Source of the DNA: Methanothrix sp.
Lineage (GTDB): Archaea > Halobacteriota > Methanosarcinia > Methanotrichales > Methanotrichaceae
DNA length: 32,643 bases
Assembly: GCA_018052825.1 (NCBI GenBank)
Contig: JAGPMN010000017.1
Coordinates: forward strand, 1-32,643
Direction of reading: 5' to 3'
The notes under the pieces are model-generated. The model saw only the letters and a program-made list of their open reading frames with translations, searched no databases and was not told where the DNA came from. Made by a program: the position numbers and the translations under genes. Below, in pieces: positions 30,279-32,643 of this stretch. The first letter of the stretch is position 1; each line of letters begins with the position of its first letter.

Positions 30279-31478
30279 ATGTACCTGTCCCGCGAGGAGG
30301 AAGCCGTTTATCAGGGAGAGAGGGGCGAGACCCTGGCCCGCATGATGCAGATACTGGTGGCGCTGGGAGATATCTACGGCGCTGAGGGGCTGGTGGCTGT
30401 GAGATCTGTGCAGATCGCCGGCGTCTCCTACAAGAACATCGGGCCTGCAGGGCTTGAGTGGATCTCCGGGCTGCAGGGCCGGGTGGCTGTGCCCAGCATA
30501 CTCAATCCGGCTGGAATGGACCTTCTCAGATGGAGGGAGATGGGAATTGATGAGGGATTCGCAGAGAGGCAGAGAGCGGTGGTCCAGGCCTATGAGAGGC
30601 TGGGCGTGTCCGTTGACTGCACATGCACACCCTATCAGATATATGACAGCCTGGCGGCTCGCGGCGATCATCTGGCATGGAGCGAGTCCTCTGCCGTATC
30701 CTATGCCAACTCGGTGATCGGCGCCCGCAGCAACCGGGAGGGCGGCCCCTCCGCCCTGGCCGCCGCACTTGTGGGAAAGACAGCCCTCTACGGCTATCAT
30801 CTGGACGAAAACCGGATTCCGACGCATCTGATCGATGTTCAGGCAGACCTCAAGAGCTCCGACTTCGGAGCTCTGGGATTTCTGGCTGGAGGGATTGTCA
30901 GGGACGGAGTGCCCCTCTTCCGGCTGCGCTCCCATCCCCGGGGAGACGAGCTGAAGGCTCTTGGGGCGGCCATGGCAGCCACCGGATCGGTTGCCCTCTA
31001 CTACGTGGAGGATGTGACCCCTCCTCCCCCTGCGGCCTCATCCGGTATGGCTGCTCAGCAGGCGCAGGTGGAGAGGATCAGCCTGGATAGAGAGGATATC
31101 GATGAGGTCTATGAGCAGCACCCCGCGGACGGCTGCGATGCCGTGGCCATCGGATGCCCCCACTGCTCCAGGGAGGAGCTGGAGAGGGCCGCCCGGCTGC
31201 TCTCTGGCAGGAGGGTGAAAAAGGAGCTATGGATCTGCACCGCCCGCAGGACCGCCGAGGCCAATCCACATTTGGTGGCGGCCATCGAGGAAAGCGGGGC
31301 GCGCGTCTTCTGCGATACATGCATGGTGGTCTCGCCGGCTGCAGAGAGGTTTTCTAAAATGCTGACATGCTCGGGAAAGGCTCTGGCCTACCTGCCCGGC
31401 CTGGCTGGGGTCCGGGCGGGATACGCCGGCCTGGAGGAGTGTATAGAGGCGGCCCTCTCTGACGGGAGGCGGCTGTAA
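30279..31478 (+). CDS. phosphomevalonate dehydratase large subunit (aconitase X catalytic domain)
   Basis: A 399-aa aconitase-X-type protein. With the small subunit it dehydrates 5-phosphomevalonate to trans-anhydromevalonate 5-phosphate in the archaeal modified mevalonate pathway, which makes isoprenoid precursors. The N-terminus MYLSREEEAVYQGERGETLARMMQILVALGD and the motifs VDCTCTPYQ, GSNREGGPSALAAAL-like and AIGCPHCS are family hallmarks; the cysteines C114, C116, C290 and C293-like positions are candidate Fe-S ligands. Its stop overlaps the small-subunit start by one base (TAATG). Confidence 0.93.
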   Translation: MYLSREEEAVYQGERGETLARMMQILVALGDIYGAEGLVAVRSVQIAGVSYKNIGPAGLEWISGLQGRVAVPSILNPAGMDLLRWREMGIDEGFAERQRAVVQAYERLGVSVDCTCTPYQIYDSLAARGDHLAWSESSAVSYANSVIGARSNREGGPSALAAALVGKTALYGYHLDENRIPTHLIDVQADLKSSDFGALGFLAGGIVRDGVPLFRLRSHPRGDELKALGAAMAATGSVALYYVEDVTPPPPAASSGMAAQQAQVERISLDREDIDEVYEQHPADGCDAVAIGCPHCSREELERAARLLSGRRVKKELWICTARRTAEANPHLVAAIEESGARVFCDTCMVVSPAAERFSKMLTCSGKALAYLPGLAGVRAGYAGLEECIEAALSDGRRL

Positions 31479-31876
31479 TGCATATAAAGTGCCACCGCGT
31501 GGCCCCCGGGCGGGCAGAAGGAGAGGCGCTTGTGACCGGGGAGCCCATATCCTTCCTGGGAAATGTCGACCCCAAAACTGGAAGGGTGGTCGACCCGGCT
31601 CACGAGCTCTTCGGCCAGTCTGTGGCCGGAAGGGTGCTGATCTTTCCATGCGGCAAGGGCTCGACAGTGGGCTCGTACGTCATATACCGGCTCAAGCGGC
31701 TGAATCTCGCCCCCGCTGCCATGATCAACCTGCGCTCAGAGCCCATTGTGGCGGTTGGGGCCATCATCAGCGGCGTTCCTCTGGTGGACAGGGTGCCGGA
31801 GGCTGTCATGAGAATAAAGAGCGGCACCCGGGTGGAGGTCGATGCGGACGGGGAGTTGATTGACATCTCTCAGTAG
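31478..31876 (+). CDS. phosphomevalonate dehydratase small subunit (aconitase X swivel domain)
   Basis: A 132-aa swivel-domain subunit of the same enzyme. It has GEALVTGEPISFLGNVDPKTGRVVDPAHELFGQSVAGRVLIFPCGKGSTVGSYVIY-type sequence, with the loop PCGKGSTVGS that closes over the substrate in this family. The start is translationally coupled to the large subunit. The 3' end overlaps the minus-strand winged-helix gene by 7 bp. Confidence 0.94.
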   Translation: MHIKCHRVAPGRAEGEALVTGEPISFLGNVDPKTGRVVDPAHELFGQSVAGRVLIFPCGKGSTVGSYVIYRLKRLNLAPAAMINLRSEPIVAVGAIISGVPLVDRVPEAVMRIKSGTRVEVDADGELIDISQ

Positions 31877-32166
31877 CAGCAGACGTGCGGGCAGATCTCC
31901 GTCTCCGCCATTAGTTTATCTGCATCTGCATTTTGGCGCTCGAGCTTTTCCATCCGCTCCAACCCTCTCGGTGTAGCCTTATGGACAATCCTGAATCCCT
32001 CATCCACCACATCAATGAGCCCCTCGTCGATCAGGATCAGATAAGATATCATCTTCACTGAATTTGGGCTTGACTGATGCACAACTCGTGTCTCGATCGC
32101 ACCGTTCGCGCACGCCCTTAAAATGCGCGCAGCCGTCAAGTCGCTCGCTTTTGTTCTTGATCTCAT
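31870..32166 (-). CDS. small winged-helix DNA-binding protein
   Basis: A 98-aa predicted winged-helix protein. The pattern SDLTAARILRACANGAIETRVVHQSSPNSVKMISYLILIDEGLIDVVDEGFRIVHKATPRGLERMEKL fits the archaeal type with HTH, recognition helix and a short wing, followed by a helix for dimerisation and a cysteine-containing tail (CPHVCCY). Target unknown. I start it at ATG 32166 because AGGGTGA lies 8 nt before it; ATG 32184 upstream has no ribosome-binding site. A TATA-like GAGAATTAAAG lies at about 32200-32213. Confidence 0.75.
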   Translation of the reverse strand: MRSRTKASDLTAARILRACANGAIETRVVHQSSPNSVKMISYLILIDEGLIDVVDEGFRIVHKATPRGLERMEKLERQNADADKLMAETEICPHVCCY

Positions 32167-32199
32167 GTCTTTTTTCACCCTCATGTTCGATCTCGAATT

Positions 32200-32213
32200 G
32201 CCTCTTTAATTCT
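32200..32213 (-). promoter_or_regulatory. putative TATA box for the small winged-helix gene
   Basis: On the minus strand the sequence reads TGAGAATTAAAGAG. A start near 32180 would leave a leader of about 15 nt that includes the AGGGTGA ribosome-binding site. Confidence 0.35.
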
Positions 32214-32483
32214 CAGGCACGACTAGCCATGCCCTTCAAGAATGATATAGACGATTATGTTCAAATCTTATCAGATGCTAGACGCATGCTATCGAAACAA
32301 TTATCCTTAAAATTGATCAGTAGAATGGCTCCTCGCTGTTTTGTGTGGGTAAACTGGAATCCCGAGACACAATCCAAGTTATAGCTAAATTGCCGGGAGA
32401 CCGCCAATCATCATAATATCAATGCCAACCGCCTCTCAAGTCGGAGTAATAAGTGAAGTTGCATCATGATACCAAAATAGATA
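32214..32483. other. 270-bp region with no supported gene
   Basis: The region between the small winged-helix promoter and the partial gene at the right edge has mixed composition. A 51-codon frame (ATG 32229, stop 32384) exists, but I see no promoter, ribosome-binding site or familiar sequence for it. A hairpin lies at 32464-32489. Confidence 0.45.
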
Positions 32484-32489
32484 TCATGA
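32464..32489 (-). terminator. hairpin after the partial right-edge gene
   Basis: TCATGATA (32464-32471) and TATCATGA (32482-32489) form an 8-bp stem with a 10-nt loop. The stop codon of the minus-strand partial gene lies inside the second arm, so the hairpin sits exactly at its 3' end. Archaeal termination does not need a hairpin, so the role is uncertain. Confidence 0.35.
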
Positions 32490-32643
32490 GGTTACCCACA
32501 GGAAATAGCGAAGAGCCAGTAGAATGAAGCTTGTCTCTGTGCTCTCTGTCGCGAAAACGTCACCAGCCATTGCATATTCGGCAAAGCGCTTCTGGACTTC
32601 TTGCCATGGCTCCCGGCTCACACGTCTCCTCCAGCCGCCCTCT
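32484..32643 (-). CDS. C-terminal fragment of an unknown gene cut by the window edge
   Basis: An open minus-strand frame enters from the right edge and stops with TGA at 32484-32486. The visible 52 residues include REPWQEVQKRFAEYAMAG and a hydrophobic end (FILLALRYFLWVTS), suggesting an amphipathic helix and then a hydrophobic tail. Too little is visible to name it. It could also be a chance frame. Confidence 0.35.
   Translation of the reverse strand, partial: EGGWRRRVSREPWQEVQKRFAEYAMAGDVFATESTETSFILLALRYFLWVTS

Noticed and set aside
32064-32384. 106-codon plus-strand frame near the right edge
   Set aside because: Its first half is antisense to the small winged-helix gene, and the second half has no promoter, ribosome-binding site or recognisable sequence.
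1-32643. Insertion sequences, transposases or phage genes
   Set aside because: No transposase, integrase or phage structural motif was recognised in any frame, and no long terminal repeats or target duplications were found by eye.

Overview
The window looks like a chromosomal segment of a methanogenic euryarchaeon, most likely of the Methanosarcinales or Methanotrichaceae (Methanothrix-like) type. The reasons are gene content (COG1107 RecJ-like protein with a DnaJ-type zinc finger, aTrm56, Taw1, geranylgeranyl reductase with its own ferredoxin, aconitase-X phosphomevalonate dehydratase, paired DUF1890/DUF1894 proteins), archaeal TATA-type promoters, frequent apparent leaderless starts and a G+C content that is clearly above half by eye. 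The genus is inference.

Layout. 1-1336: the leader-distal part of a CRISPR array, with 18 perfect 37-bp repeats, 18 spacers (two of them identical) and a decayed terminal repeat; its leader and any cas genes lie off the left edge. 1362-3702: endonuclease IV, a single-domain response regulator and the wyosine enzyme Taw1. 3792-5330: an exported pentapeptide-repeat protein fused to a two-TM pore module. 5387-6350: tRNA-Arg(CCU) facing hisG. 6493-9458: a metallophosphoesterase, a 100-aa unknown and Elp3. 9495-13390: the RecJ-like protein divergent from a trm56/ATP-grasp pair. 13703-14817: a ribbon-helix-helix regulator and a thioredoxin-fold protein. 14845-17141: a tightly packed tpiA/acylphosphatase/ferredoxin/geranylgeranyl reductase operon. 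17180-18540: an unknown gene, an AT-rich 350-bp gap and a winged-helix regulator. 18596-20269: a minus-strand hisH/hisF/FeoA-domain operon. 20397-23284: a run of a ubiquitin-like protein, an E1-like enzyme, DUF1890, DUF1894, MoaD, MoaE and CutA. 23406-27565: a helical unknown, a hydantoinase/oxoprolinase-family protein, a histone-deacetylase-family protein with a zinc-ribbon-like tail and a cysteine-rich unknown. 27586-28689: an unrecognised gene of lower G+C. 28847-31876: an MFS exporter and both phosphomevalonate dehydratase subunits. 31870-32643: a small winged-helix protein and the tail of a gene running off the right edge.

How the genes work together. Several belong to archaeal lipid synthesis: phosphomevalonate dehydratase (modified mevalonate pathway), geranylgeranyl reductase plus ferredoxin (saturation of the isoprenoid chains) and TpiA (supplies the triose phosphate from which the glycerol backbone is made). 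Four are tRNA-modification enzymes (Taw1, Elp3, aTrm56 and possibly the E1/ubiquitin-like pair through thiolation). Three are histidine-biosynthesis genes at two separate places. MoaD/MoaE point to molybdopterin synthesis. The least explained parts are the channel-like protein, the ubiquitin-like/E1/DUF1890/DUF1894 run, the hydantoinase-deacetylase-cysteine-rich trio and the unknown gene at 27586-28689.
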